From Leptotrichia sp. oral taxon 223 (GTDB lineage: Bacteria > Fusobacteriota > Fusobacteriia > Fusobacteriales > Leptotrichiaceae): a stretch of 64,000 bases of DNA. The first letter of the stretch is position 1, and each line of letters opens with the position of its first letter. The DNA is taken from assembly GCF_013394795.1 (NCBI RefSeq), contig NZ_JABXYU010000001.1, positions 868,001 through 932,000 on the forward strand, given 5' to 3'. Under the pieces are notes generated by a model. That model was not told the origin of the DNA, did not search any database, and saw nothing but the letters and a program-made list of their open reading frames with translations. This document shows positions 1 to 10,354 of the stretch, piece after piece. Both the position numbers and the translations under genes were made by a program.

Positions 1-7
1 GGATTTT

Positions 8-808
8 TTGAATCCGAGGAGAGATACGGATTTTTTGAATAAAAAAAACTTTGACAAGTCGCTTATTACTGATGAGCAGTTTATTGACAAATACCAAGTC
101 TTGACGGTTTTTTCAGAAGAAAGTCATAGCAGGCATATTATTTTCCTGCATGGTGGCGCTTATGTCATGCGTGCCGTCAGGGCTCATAAAAATATTATTG
201 AAAAGTTAGTAAAAAAATTTCATTTGAAAGTTACATTCATTGACTACCCGCTTGCTCCCGAGAATACTGTTGATAAAGCACACAACACAGTAATGGACGC
301 CTATAAGCAGATAACCGGCAAATACAAAACTGATGAATTTTATTTGTTTGGGGATTCTTCTGGCGGAGGACTTGCTCTTGCATTTTTACAAATATTGAAA
401 AATGAGAAAGACTTGCCATTCCCAAAGAAAACTGTTCTAATGTCCCCTTGGACAGATGTTTCGATGACAAATGAGGAAATAGAGGAATTTGCAGAAAAAG
501 ATCCTCTTTTGCCGTTAAATGGGCTAATTGTAACAGGAAAACAGTTTGCAGGGGAACTGGACGTGAAAAATCCTATGATTTCACCAATTTATGGAAATAT
601 GGACAATCTTGGGGAAATTTTTCTAATTTTTGGGACAAATGAAATTTTGTATCCAGATTGCCTAAAATTAAGCGATATGCTGGAAGTTGCAGTTGGTACA
701 AGCGTAAAAATAAAAATTGGGGAAAATTTGTGTCATGACTGGATTTTAGCCCCGCTCAAGGAATCAGAGGAAACTATTGATGAAATTGGAAAATTTTTTC
801 TGAAATAA
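8..808 (+). CDS. alpha/beta-hydrolase esterase, 5' end cut by window
   Basis: Esterase/lipase of the hormone-sensitive-lipase-like alpha/beta-hydrolase group, expected to cleave short acyl esters; the natural substrate cannot be told. Numbering from the TTG at position 8, the oxyanion-hole motif HGGAY is at 48-52, the nucleophile elbow GDSSGG at 115-120 (Ser117), and the likely acid and base are Asp217 (YPD) and His243 (CHDW). The frame is open to the first base of the window, so the true start is upstream and the N-terminus is probably missing. The C-terminus is complete. It lies 31 nt ahead of the DNA glycosylase gene on the same strand, so the two may be co-transcribed. Confidence 0.85.
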   Translation: MNPRRDTDFLNKKNFDKSLITDEQFIDKYQVLTVFSEESHSRHIIFLHGGAYVMRAVRAHKNIIEKLVKKFHLKVTFIDYPLAPENTVDKAHNTVMDAYKQITGKYKTDEFYLFGDSSGGGLALAFLQILKNEKDLPFPKKTVLMSPWTDVSMTNEEIEEFAEKDPLLPLNGLIVTGKQFAGELDVKNPMISPIYGNMDNLGEIFLIFGTNEILYPDCLKLSDMLEVAVGTSVKIKIGENLCHDWILAPLKESEETIDEIGKFFLK

Positions 809-839
809 AAGAATATTAATAAAATAAGGAATTTTAACT

Positions 840-1541
840 ATGTCTGAAAAAAACAAAAAAAAGAATATTGAAAATAATGAAATCAATGAAAAAATTAACA
901 AGGAAAAACATGATGAAATCTTGAAAATTCACAAAGAAATAAAAAAGGGAATTGAAAAAGCAATAAAAGGTTACAAAAAGGCGTGGGAAGGTACGGAAAA
1001 AGAAGTATTTGCAGAAATGGCATTTTGTATCCTGACACCTCAGTCAAAAGCAAAAAATGCGTGGCAAGCTATTTCAAATTTAGTGGAAAATGGGCTGCTT
1101 TACGAAGGAGAACCCGAAGAAATCGTTGACTTTTTAAACATTGTCAGATTTAAGAATAACAAATCCCGGTATCTGGTAGAATTACGGGAATTAATGACAA
1201 AAGATGGAAAATTGCAGCCAAAGAAAATTTTATCAGAAATTGGAGATACTTTTGAAAAAAGAAAATGGATTTTAAAAAATATTAAAGGAATGGGATTAAA
1301 AGAGGCAAATCACGTGTTGCGAAATCTTGGATTTGGAGAAAATATTGCAATTTTAGACAGACATGTTCTAAGGAATCTCAAAGCACTTAATGTAATTGAT
1401 GAAATCCCTAAAACAGTAACAGAAAAAAAATACTATGAAATCGAGGAAAAAATACGGGAATATTCAGAATTTTCAAAAATAAAAATGGACGAGCTGGACT
1501 TAGTTTTATGGTATAAGGAAGCGGGAGAAATTTTTAAATAA
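840..1541 (+). CDS. ogg: N-glycosylase/DNA lyase (Ogg2-type 8-oxoguanine DNA glycosylase)
   Basis: Bifunctional base-excision repair enzyme expected to remove 8-oxoguanine and nick the abasic site. The 233-residue protein has a lysine-rich N-terminal 50 residues, then a HhH-GPD fold. The helix-hairpin-helix motif GMGLKEA sits at 150-156, with Lys154 in the place of the catalytic lysine. The motif AILDRHVLR at 170-178 supplies the conserved Asp173. The FAEMAFCILTPQSKA stretch around 57-71 is also characteristic of the Ogg2 family. An AAGGA-like ribosome-binding site precedes the ATG. The N-terminal charged extension may be longer than in typical members. Confidence 0.85.
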   Translation: MSEKNKKKNIENNEINEKINKEKHDEILKIHKEIKKGIEKAIKGYKKAWEGTEKEVFAEMAFCILTPQSKAKNAWQAISNLVENGLLYEGEPEEIVDFLNIVRFKNNKSRYLVELRELMTKDGKLQPKKILSEIGDTFEKRKWILKNIKGMGLKEANHVLRNLGFGENIAILDRHVLRNLKALNVIDEIPKTVTEKKYYEIEEKIREYSEFSKIKMDELDLVLWYKEAGEIFK

Positions 1542-1699
1542 ATTTGTAAATTTATAGTGATATTCTAATAAAAATGTGGTAAAATAGTATAGGAAAATTA
1601 TCGTAGAACTTAATTTTATTTAAATTTTTTCAAAGGAAAATAAGAAATAATTCAAATAAAACAATTTTTAAAAGATATATTGAAGGGAGATAGATAATT

Positions 1700-4654
1700 A
1701 TGACTTCTAATTTAAAAAAATTTAATGAAGATATAAAAAAAGGAACTAAAAAATATAACTTCACTAAAAAATCAATCCTTATCGCATTATCCGCTTTATT
1801 AATCAGTTGCGGTGGCGGTGGCGGTGGTGGAGGTGGTTCTGCATCAACAACACCAACCCCTACGCCATCACCATCACCTGATACAGGTACAAAACCTACA
1901 GCGCCGGTAACAACTAAACCAACTGTAACTGCAACAAGTTCAGTAGTAGCATGGAATGACACCACTCTTTCGTACAACAAAGATAATCCGCACAATAATT
2001 CAAATTCAACACTTACAGGTTCTGGTGTCAAAGTAGGAATTATTGATGTAGGATACCAGAATTCAGCATTTGATGGGGATTTAACAGCAAAATTTGGAAC
2101 CCGTCTGACAAAACTTACAGTTTCTGACTTCACAGCCGAATCTACTGCAAATGACGATCATGGTGTAGTCGTAGCCGATCTTGCAGCAGGTTCTTCTGAG
2201 GGAATCGCAAAAGGTGCAACTGTTTATGCCATTGATTCAGGTAAACGTGGTGATAAGGGAACATACCCTAAAGTAACGCTGGCAATGTATCAAGCATTGA
2301 AAGATCACGGAGTTACTATTTACAATCAGTCATTTGGAATTGACGGGGTGGTAACAGATTTTAACAGCGACTCAACTTCAAGCCACTATTATGGATATCA
2401 AATAGGAAGCGATATGCTCAATTTCTATAAAAGCGAAGTAAATAACGGTTCATTATTTGTATGGGCAGCCGGAAATGATTCTTCTGACAAGCAGTCTACA
2501 CTTGAAGGGGCATTGCCTTATTTTGAAACTGAACTTGAAAAAGGATGGATAAATGTAGTTGCGTTGACTTCAAAGGAAGAATCAAAATTAGGAGATACAA
2601 GCTGGGGCAACTTGACGCCACTTTCGCCTGCAGGAGTTGCAAAAAACTGGACTGTAACCGCAGTCGGAGATCAGACATTCTCAATAAACGGAAAAAATTA
2701 TGTCGGTGGAGGTTCTTCATTTGCAGCACCACTTGTAACAGGAACAGCAGCATTGCTTAAAGAAAAGTACCCTTGGATGGATGCAAGCCTAATCCGTCAA
2801 ACTATTTTATCAACAGCAACTGACATTGGAGCTTCGGGAGTTGACGATGTCTACGGATGGGGACTTTTGAATATTGACAAAGCTCTTAAAGGGCCTGCGT
2901 TATTTAGTAAACAGCTTGCGCTTGGAGATAACGTTACTATTAACATTCCAAATGGAACTTATACTTTCTCGAATGATATTTCAGGAGATGCAGGTGTAAT
3001 TAAAGATGGAGCCGGAGATTTAATTTTATCTGGAAATTCTACATTTACAGGGCCTACAACAGTAAATGCCGGAAGATTGCAAGTAAATGGTGTCTACACT
3101 TCATCCATCAGCGTAAGAAGACAAGCTACTCTTTCTACAAATAATGCTGTAATAAAAAATGATATTACAAATAATGGAACTCTGGAAAACTCTGGTTCAA
3201 CACAAATTAGTGGAAATTATCAGGCTTTGGAAAATTCAAGAGTTGTATCAGATTTAAATTCTAATATTCACGTAAAAGGAAAAGTTAATTTAAATAATTC
3301 AAGACTTGAAATAAAGCCAGAAGAAAATGGAGAAAGAAAATATGTGACAGCTAACGGAACTACACAAAATGTAATTACATCAGACAGTAAAATCGAAGGA
3401 AACTTTGAAAATGTAAACACTGATGAAATGTTAAATGCTAAAATCAACCAAAACGAAAATGCTGTTTCTGCAAAAGTAAGCAGAAAAAATGTATTAGACT
3501 ATGTAGAAAAAATTGCAGAATCTGACGAAATGCAAAAAAATACTGCCGAAAACTTGGAAACTGCATTCCAAAAATTAGATCAAAACATTGAAAATGGAAC
3601 GGCTGGAAATGTAGCCCAATTTGAAAGAAAAGCCGCAAAACTTCAAGCACTTACTTCTTCAAACAGGGCAGCAGTTTTAGACAGTCTATCTGGACAAATT
3701 TACGCTTCTGCACAGGCACTTACATTCCAACATTCACATACTGTAAACAAGGACTTGTCAAACAGATTGGTTATGCTGGGAACACTTGACAACGTTGGAG
3801 ATAATTTCGGATTGTGGATTTCTGGATTTGGTGCCAATGGTAAGTTAAAACAGGATGGATATGGTAAGGGAGATACTAAAGTTGCTGGTGGACAAGTCGG
3901 AGTTGATAAGCAGTTTGGTGAAAACTTGATTTTAGGTACTGCATTATCATACTCAAAAGCTGACGTTAAATTTGACAGATACGGTGGAAAATCTGATGCA
4001 AACAACTTTGGCGTTTCACTATATGGAAGATTAGGCAACAAAAATGTTCCGTTCTACTTGCAAGGACGTTTCGGAATAGGATTTGTTGACAGTGATGTTG
4101 AAAGAGATATTATTTTAAGTAACAATGACTTTACAAGAGCAAAAATTAATCATAATGACAAAGTATATTCTGGATATTTGGAAACAGGATACGACATTAA
4201 GAACAGTAATGGCGACTTTGTTGTAACACCATTTGTGGGATTAACTCACGATACAGTTGTAAGAGGTTCATTCTCAGAAGAAAAGAGCCAGTTTGGATTG
4301 ACTGCTGATAAGAAGAACTACAATCAGACAGCGGCATTACTTGGGCTTAGAGTTGGAAAAGCTGTAAACTGGAACGGTGGAAGCAAGACTACATTCCAAG
4401 GTTACGTAACACATCAGAGAGCCTTCAATGATCAGGACCTAAGCTTTGATGCAAGATATACTGGACTACCGGGAGCAACATTCAAGGTTAAAGGTATAGG
4501 ACTTTCTAAAAATAAAACTTGGGTAGGAGTTGGAGCATTGACAGAAGTAAATTCTGGATTTGGCTGGTATGTAAACTATGACGGCTCTATTGACAGCGGA
4601 AAAGGTAAAGGAAATAACAATGTGTTTACGACTGGAGTTAGATTTAACTTCTAG
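1700..4654 (+). CDS. subtilisin-family serine protease autotransporter with lipobox
   Basis: Type V secreted protein of 984 residues. A positively charged N-terminus and hydrophobic segment (about 22-36) end in LISC, a lipobox with Cys37, followed by nine glycines and a Thr/Pro/Ser-rich linker to about 80. The S8 peptidase domain (about 105-395) shows the triad Asp116 (GIIDVG), His154 (DDHG) and Ser340 (GGSSFAAP). An autotransporter-associated beta-strand repeat (SGNSTFTG...NAGRLQVNG) lies near 445-470, then a passenger stem with a helical stretch, and a C-terminal beta-barrel of about 270 residues ending in the usual aromatic VRFNF. The start is set by GGGAG about 12 nt upstream. The protease domain should be displayed outside the cell; its substrate is unknown. 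Confidence 0.93.
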   Translation: MTSNLKKFNEDIKKGTKKYNFTKKSILIALSALLISCGGGGGGGGGSASTTPTPTPSPSPDTGTKPTAPVTTKPTVTATSSVVAWNDTTLSYNKDNPHNNSNSTLTGSGVKVGIIDVGYQNSAFDGDLTAKFGTRLTKLTVSDFTAESTANDDHGVVVADLAAGSSEGIAKGATVYAIDSGKRGDKGTYPKVTLAMYQALKDHGVTIYNQSFGIDGVVTDFNSDSTSSHYYGYQIGSDMLNFYKSEVNNGSLFVWAAGNDSSDKQSTLEGALPYFETELEKGWINVVALTSKEESKLGDTSWGNLTPLSPAGVAKNWTVTAVGDQTFSINGKNYVGGGSSFAAPLVTGTAALLKEKYPWMDASLIRQTILSTATDIGASGVDDVYGWGLLNIDKALKGPALFSKQLALGDNVTINIPNGTYTFSNDISGDAGVIKDGAGDLILSGNSTFTGPTTVNAGRLQVNGVYTSSISVRRQATLSTNNAVIKNDITNNGTLENSGSTQISGNYQALENSRVVSDLNSNIHVKGKVNLNNSRLEIKPEENGERKYVTANGTTQNVITSDSKIEGNFENVNTDEMLNAKINQNENAVSAKVSRKNVLDYVEKIAESDEMQKNTAENLETAFQKLDQNIENGTAGNVAQFERKAAKLQALTSSNRAAVLDSLSGQIYASAQALTFQHSHTVNKDLSNRLVMLGTLDNVGDNFGLWISGFGANGKLKQDGYGKGDTKVAGGQVGVDKQFGENLILGTALSYSKADVKFDRYGGKSDANNFGVSLYGRLGNKNVPFYLQGRFGIGFVDSDVERDIILSNNDFTRAKINHNDKVYSGYLETGYDIKNSNGDFVVTPFVGLTHDTVVRGSFSEEKSQFGLTADKKNYNQTAALLGLRVGKAVNWNGGSKTTFQGYVTHQRAFNDQDLSFDARYTGLPGATFKVKGIGLSKNKTWVGVGALTEVNSGFGWYVNYDGSIDSGKGKGNNNVFTTGVRFNF

Positions 4655-4689
4655 TATAGTTTTACTGTAATTATTTTAAATAAATAAAA

Positions 4690-4736
4690 AATAAGAAGAG
4701 TTGTAGCTTTTAACTTTAGTTGCAACTTTTCTTATT
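4690..4736. terminator. bidirectional Rho-independent terminator
   Basis: An 18-bp imperfect stem, AATAAGAAGAGTTGTAGC against GTTGCAACTTTTCTTATT with G-T wobbles, lies between the convergent autotransporter and DUF441 genes. A/T-rich flanks on both sides let it serve either strand. Confidence 0.75.
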
Positions 4737-4765
4737 TATAAATTTTTTATTTTTAAAATCAAAAA

Positions 4766-5260
4766 TTATCTTTTAAAAACTAATTCAATAATTCTCAAAA
4801 TACAAAAAGTAATTCCGCTGGCAATGACAGGCCCTGCAGCAATTCCTTTGAAAAACACAACTCCCATTATTGTTCCAATTACTAGAGCGACTGTGATTTC
4901 AGGCTGTCCCGAAAGTAGTCCTACGCCTTTTGAGGAAAGGATGGAAACAGTAATTCCACTTATAATCGCAACCCATCCAATTGGAGATTTAAAAGCATTT
5001 AATAAGTGTGAAAATCCAATTTCCCCTGTGGCAATAGGAATTAAAATAGCGACTGTAATTATCAGAACACCCCAATTTATACCCTCTTTTCTAAATTGAG
5101 TCATAAAATTCTCAATGTCAATTCCCTTTAATTTGCAACTTTCTGTGATATTAAATAAAACTTTTAAAATTAGTACAAAAATTGTTGCATAAACTATGGA
5201 TTTATTCTGTGTAACTGCACCAACTAACAAAATTAATCCTAAAAAAATAAAACTTTCCAA
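4766..5260 (-). CDS. DUF441 (UPF0756, YeaL-type) inner-membrane protein
   Basis: A 164-residue, very hydrophobic protein with about four to five membrane spans, matching the UPF0756/DUF441 family in length and in conserved phrases such as GVGLLSGQPEIT near the middle and GIAAGPVIASGI near the C-terminus. The molecular function of the family is unknown. It starts 40 nt after the stop of the giant DUF4132 gene and is the last gene of that operon, ahead of the terminator at 4690-4736. Apart from gene order, nothing in the sequence ties it functionally to DUF4132. Confidence 0.85.
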   Translation of the reverse strand: MESFIFLGLILLVGAVTQNKSIVYATIFVLILKVLFNITESCKLKGIDIENFMTQFRKEGINWGVLIITVAILIPIATGEIGFSHLLNAFKSPIGWVAIISGITVSILSSKGVGLLSGQPEITVALVIGTIMGVVFFKGIAAGPVIASGITFCILRIIELVFKR

Positions 5261-5299
5261 AATTCTTCCTTTCTATTTTTTTCTTTTTTCCATTTTTTC

Positions 5300-8200
5300 C
5301 TATTTTATCTGTTCCAAAATAAACGGATCCTTTATTTTAGCGTCTTCCGCAAATAAAATAATTTTACTCATAATTTCGGCTGTTTTGGGATCTTCGTCAA
5401 CAAATGGCAGGAATATTCTTCCTCTTTGCTGAGAATGTACTGGAAGCACGTTTATTTCAGCTCCTGCTCTCTGATGAACCACTCCACTTCCCAAATGAAC
5501 TGTGTATTCTGCACGTTCGCCTTTTATTATAGCATGTTTTTCAGTAAATGTAATATTTTCAAGTTTGAATAATTTAAGATTGAACTCAACAATTGCTTTT
5601 CTCATTTCAATAGTCGAATGGCTGGCTTCAGGATCGACACCGCCAATGTGAGCCACACTTACAGCTAAATCCACATCCCGCATTACTTCCGTAAAGATTA
5701 AATCAGGAACATTGTCTATAAGTAAAGGCTTAAACGTTTTTCTGTCATAAAAGCAAACCCATTCAAGTGTTGGAGCTTCAATATCAGATGGAGAGAACCA
5801 GTCCGCCATTGCATAAATTTTGGCTATGATATTTTCCTTGTAGTAAACTTTTTGCAGCCCTTCCTCATAATCAGCAACCCATCTTCGATTTTTCAACACA
5901 GCAACAGTTTTATTCGGCTGAATCTGATGTCCAGCATATCTCAGTGAATTTTCCTTACCTTTTTCGTCCGCAGTTTTTACATAAATTTCTCTAAATACTT
6001 GCTTAAACGGCTGTTTTATCTGTTTTGTGAACAAATCCTGCTGATACTCGCTCCATTTTCCACTGTTATATAAATCAAGAGCATGAGCAATTTTTAACAC
6101 CTGATTTTCTTCAAGTTCAATAATATCGCCATTTACAGTTACAAGGCCGCCTTCGCTGTAATAACCAAGATTGTTTTCAGATTTGAAAACAAGAGTATCT
6201 AGCAGTGGTGAAATTACAGGATTTTCCATCAGATTTTTTATTTCATAGTTGTAAAATTCTGTGCCATCTTCCATTGCTTCTTCCAGCATTTTTTTAGAAC
6301 GTCTATACTGCTCCTTCAAATTCTTATTAACTTCCTTAATTTCTTCAATATACTTATTTTTCTTTAGTTTTGCCGGCATTGTTTTCAAAATTTTTCCATT
6401 TTTTTCAAAAACTGTTTTAGTTTGTCCAAATTCATCAATTTTTATAAACACCGAAATTTCATCAATTTTTTTTGGCTCAAAATATTTTTGCATTTCATTA
6501 ATTAAAGCTGTTTCCATACTCCAGATTAAACGGATTACATCTGAATATCCAGCATTTCTTGATAAATTTTCAAGAGATATTTCAAATGCCTTTGCCTCGC
6601 TTGCCCGACGCTGAGCCCCAAACTGCTTGCTTTCCTTCAGAAACTTCTGCAAAAATTTATATCTATGAAGCAAATCCTTGTCACGAGCTTTTTTAAGTGG
6701 AATTAAGGAATAACTGGCAACCAGGTCTTTATTTCTCTTATCTTGAATCTTTGTTTCCGTTTCCTTTAATTTCAGTTTCCCTTGCACAGCATCCGCAAAC
6801 ATTCTTGCCCGTGAGTGCTTTGCTCCATCTGATACATATTTTGCCGCCTCATAAAGCATCTCAAACCGTTTTTTCCCAAGCTCCTTATAAGCAGACTTGA
6901 ACCAGTCAATGTCAAAAGCTCCCACAGCCAAGTCTTCCACAGAAATAGGAGTATATTTGGCAAACAGGCTTTCCATATTTTTAGATACATCACTTATATG
7001 AGCGTGGAAATAGTAACAGGCACTTTCCATTCCCTTCCAGCCCAAATATTCCTGAATAAGCGGTATCCATCGTGGTGCATACATTGCCACTTCTATAAGC
7101 CGCTGCTGACTGATTTTGCTTCCTTTTATTTTTTTTGCAAAAAGTTCACTGGTGTCGTTTTTATCAGGCTGGCTATTTTTCAGAAGATGGCTCAAATTTG
7201 ATTTTTTGGAATCATCGCTGTAATAGTAGGAATAATAGCCTCCTCTTTCCAGCTTTTCATTCCCCAGTGCCATCAAAATCTTGATAAGATTGTCAACACC
7301 TTTTACAATCGGTATCTGATGAATCGTATTTGAATATTCCACAGGATTTTCCCCTCTTTTAAACTCAGCTTCCAAAATGTAGTCTATTATTTTTTGCCCT
7401 TCCACTTTAAAAAATTCCACAACTTTCTGTTCATCTTCACCCCTGTCAGAATCTTCATCACCATAAATAAAATTGCACAAAGTTCTTATATTGTCCTTCG
7501 CATTTCCACGATTAAGCACTTCGATGTAAAACTCATCTTTTGCGATAATTCCTTTTGTTACAGCGAAAGCAAATTCATAAAGCGAAATTAGTTTCCCGCT
7601 TAAATCACCATTTTTCTTTTTCACATAATTGTACATTTTTTTATAAATTTCATATTTTAAGATAAACTGCTCACAAAATTCCTTGTCATCTGAATAATAT
7701 TTCATATCATCTTTAGCAGCCTGAAAAATGAGATTACTTTCAAAGATACTTTGATATGTTTCTTTAGCGTTATTCCTGCTCCAGTAATTATTTTCCTGTT
7801 TTGTCAAAATTTTACTTTCATCTGAATGGTTATAGACATAAGAAAATATAACTTTTCCAAAATTGTAACGATATTCTTTGTTTTTGCTTTCATTCTTGTA
7901 TTCATTCACAAGTATACATATAATCTGGTTTATCTTTCCAATTGAATAATAATATCCGTTATTCATCTCAAAATATTTTAAATTATTATTTTTGCTTTTT
8001 TCAAGCATTATTTGTTCAATCAGATTATTTGCATCAAATCCAATCATTTCATTTGTATAGTCTAAATATTTCTTTGCTAAAAATTTTTCCTTCGTAAATA
8101 AATAAAGCTGATACAATGTTTCAAAATCTTTAATTTTTGTTTCATAAAATTTCCGCCATACTTCCTTAAGCGGATAATCCTCCAGTTTCTGATTTTTATA

Positions 8201-10315
8201 ATCATATTTTCTATCTGAAGAAAAAATAGGAGAAAATGCATTAGAAAGCACAGCTTCCTCGCCCCAGACCGTTTTATACTCATAATTTTCATATTTTACA
8301 TACAAGTCATTCAGTTTTTTTACAATTTCCAGAAGCTCATCCGCAGACTTTGTAAATACTTGTTTTACATCTAATTTTTCTTCCAAAAATTCTTTGTTTT
8401 CAAAACTTGGCTCATAATTAATGTTATATTCCAGTTCCTCATTAATGGCCTTTTTCTCTTCCCTGTTAATTTCACTGATTAGCACTATTTCACTTGAAGT
8501 AGGCTCTTTCACAAGTTTTACATACTTCTGCAATGTTTTCACGTCGTCCTTTTTCTCATTCTTAGCCTTCAAAATCAAGTCAAACGCAGCCAGCCGTCTA
8601 TTTACATCCTTTGTCTTTATAAGATTTTCAACAGTTTCATAAAATGCCGTCTTTTTCTGCAAGTAAAGCAAATTAATCAGATTTTTACGCACTTCTGGAG
8701 TTTTTAACCTTAACATTCCTTCCATTTCTTTAGAATATTTTTGGACTAAATTATGTTTTTTGGCTATTTCAAAGGCTTTATTAGTTATTGCAGAATCCTT
8801 TAGTCCTTCAACTATAAATTTTTCATGATTTTCATTTTCAAATTTTTCAGAAACCAGCTGTAAAATATCCTCTTTTGTATAATAATTAAGAAATTTTGCA
8901 TAATCCAAAATTTTATCAATATATTCGCCCTTCAAAAATAGTGCAATTATAGCCATTTTATCAGCAATCGCCACTTTATACAGCGTAACTGAATACCACG
9001 GGAAAATACAAGGAGAAAAATCCTTTCTGACTTTTGTCATTTGTTTAATCAAATTTTCAAGTATTCCAAAAAATTCCTTTGCCTCATTTTCATCCACAAA
9101 ATAATCTGTCAGCTTAACTTTACCACTATTTATTCTCTGAAAAATCTGATAAGTGTTTACATTTCCCACAAAATTACCTGAATAGCAAGCATAAATTTCC
9201 AAGTCATCTGGATTTTGCCGAATAACTTTTTTTGCAATTTTTTGAGATAATTCTGGATTTTGGATAATGTCAAGATAATATGAAGCAAGCAGAATAGTGT
9301 GGCGTTTCCCGATATTTATAAGTTTTTCAATTGCTTTTACAGCTACCGAAACATCTTCTCTTCCCTTTTGCCAAAGCCCTAGCAGCACCTCCACATTGTC
9401 ATCACTTTCCAAAAGTTCATCAGCATATCCTGAATTTTCCACAAGTTTATTAATAACCTCAATTTCCTTTTTACTAACCCTGTCAGCATACATTTCCCCA
9501 ATGCCAGTCCACGTTGCCAATGCCCTTTTTACCGATGAAAAACGTAACAAGTCATTCTCATGTATAATTTTAAACATATAGTTAAAGTTTTCCACAGTTC
9601 CGCCGTCCATCGTTTCACAGATAGCCTGCCGCAGCCCCTCCTGAAGCTTTGCAGCCAACAGCAATTTCCCCACTAATTCTACAAGTTCACGATTGTTTGA
9701 AGCAAAAATTGCCCTAAATGTTGTATAATCCAATACAAATGTATTATTTTCACTTAAAATTAAATCTTTCAGAAACTCTATAACCTCTTCATTCCCCCTG
9801 TCAATTTCAGCCGAGAGGTAATGCTCCGCACAAGCATAAACATTTGAATACTGTTTCGTGTCGTATTCCCTTTTCAAAATTTTCATAATATCCAAGTCCA
9901 AAATGTGAAATTTCACAAAATGTGTCAATGTATTCCACATATCCTGCAAATGATCCCTATAATTTGAGCTTAGTATCATCTTTCTATAATATCCTTTTGT
10001 ATAAGGAGTTAATACGGTTTTTTCACAAATTTCAATAAAAAGTTCCCTAAAACGCTTTCCAATCATCACATCAAAGGCAGGATAGATTTCTTTTGGAAAA
10101 ATATCCTCAAGCCTAACATTTTCAATATCTTTAATTTTCTTTTTTATTTCTGCAATCGCAAAAATTTCATGCTCATACTTTCCAGTTTTGACAGTCCCTT
10201 CCAGCACATTTTCAATAAATTTTCGGCTTTCTGGATTTAATTTTTCCTTTTCCTTTGACAATTTTTCTCTGTAGCTCTTTTTCAATTCGTCAGGAATACT
10301 GTAATCTAGTACCAT
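5300..10315 (-). CDS. giant DUF4132-domain protein
   Basis: A 1671-residue soluble protein with no signal peptide or membrane spans. The N-terminal two-thirds is rich in charged helices and looks like alpha-helical repeat scaffolding. The C-terminal third matches the DUF4132 region and its conserved tail, including RYAGHQIQPN, ADWFSPSDIEAP, an MRDVDLAVSVAHIGGVDPEASH segment (conserved Asp and His residues) and a VHLGSGVVHQRAG motif near the end. DUF4132 proteins (MolR/YehI relatives) have no settled biochemical role. A good ribosome-binding site (GGAGA) precedes the ATG. The gene starts 39 nt after a small partner gene and precedes a DUF441 gene, suggesting one operon. Confidence 0.88.
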   Translation of the reverse strand: MVLDYSIPDELKKSYREKLSKEKEKLNPESRKFIENVLEGTVKTGKYEHEIFAIAEIKKKIKDIENVRLEDIFPKEIYPAFDVMIGKRFRELFIEICEKTVLTPYTKGYYRKMILSSNYRDHLQDMWNTLTHFVKFHILDLDIMKILKREYDTKQYSNVYACAEHYLSAEIDRGNEEVIEFLKDLILSENNTFVLDYTTFRAIFASNNRELVELVGKLLLAAKLQEGLRQAICETMDGGTVENFNYMFKIIHENDLLRFSSVKRALATWTGIGEMYADRVSKKEIEVINKLVENSGYADELLESDDNVEVLLGLWQKGREDVSVAVKAIEKLINIGKRHTILLASYYLDIIQNPELSQKIAKKVIRQNPDDLEIYACYSGNFVGNVNTYQIFQRINSGKVKLTDYFVDENEAKEFFGILENLIKQMTKVRKDFSPCIFPWYSVTLYKVAIADKMAIIALFLKGEYIDKILDYAKFLNYYTKEDILQLVSEKFENENHEKFIVEGLKDSAITNKAFEIAKKHNLVQKYSKEMEGMLRLKTPEVRKNLINLLYLQKKTAFYETVENLIKTKDVNRRLAAFDLILKAKNEKKDDVKTLQKYVKLVKEPTSSEIVLISEINREEKKAINEELEYNINYEPSFENKEFLEEKLDVKQVFTKSADELLEIVKKLNDLYVKYENYEYKTVWGEEAVLSNAFSPIFSSDRKYDYKNQKLEDYPLKEVWRKFYETKIKDFETLYQLYLFTKEKFLAKKYLDYTNEMIGFDANNLIEQIMLEKSKNNNLKYFEMNNGYYYSIGKINQIICILVNEYKNESKNKEYRYNFGKVIFSYVYNHSDESKILTKQENNYWSRNNAKETYQSIFESNLIFQAAKDDMKYYSDDKEFCEQFILKYEIYKKMYNYVKKKNGDLSGKLISLYEFAFAVTKGIIAKDEFYIEVLNRGNAKDNIRTLCNFIYGDEDSDRGEDEQKVVEFFKVEGQKIIDYILEAEFKRGENPVEYSNTIHQIPIVKGVDNLIKILMALGNEKLERGGYYSYYYSDDSKKSNLSHLLKNSQPDKNDTSELFAKKIKGSKISQQRLIEVAMYAPRWIPLIQEYLGWKGMESACYYFHAHISDVSKNMESLFAKYTPISVEDLAVGAFDIDWFKSAYKELGKKRFEMLYEAAKYVSDGAKHSRARMFADAVQGKLKLKETETKIQDKRNKDLVASYSLIPLKKARDKDLLHRYKFLQKFLKESKQFGAQRRASEAKAFEISLENLSRNAGYSDVIRLIWSMETALINEMQKYFEPKKIDEISVFIKIDEFGQTKTVFEKNGKILKTMPAKLKKNKYIEEIKEVNKNLKEQYRRSKKMLEEAMEDGTEFYNYEIKNLMENPVISPLLDTLVFKSENNLGYYSEGGLVTVNGDIIELEENQVLKIAHALDLYNSGKWSEYQQDLFTKQIKQPFKQVFREIYVKTADEKGKENSLRYAGHQIQPNKTVAVLKNRRWVADYEEGLQKVYYKENIIAKIYAMADWFSPSDIEAPTLEWVCFYDRKTFKPLLIDNVPDLIFTEVMRDVDLAVSVAHIGGVDPEASHSTIEMRKAIVEFNLKLFKLENITFTEKHAIIKGERAEYTVHLGSGVVHQRAGAEINVLPVHSQQRGRIFLPFVDEDPKTAEIMSKIILFAEDAKIKDPFILEQIK

Positions 10316-10354
10316 AATAATATCTCCTTATAAATTATTTTTTAAATTTGTTAA

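Noticed and set aside
1810-1842. Glycine-codon repeat as a phase-variation switch
   Set aside because: The repeat unit is three bases, so slippage keeps the frame; only length variation is likely.
1630-2133. Minus-strand open frame opposite the autotransporter N-terminus
   Set aside because: It has a poly-proline run that is only the reverse of the glycine codons, no ribosome-binding site, and lies wholly inside the well-supported autotransporter gene.
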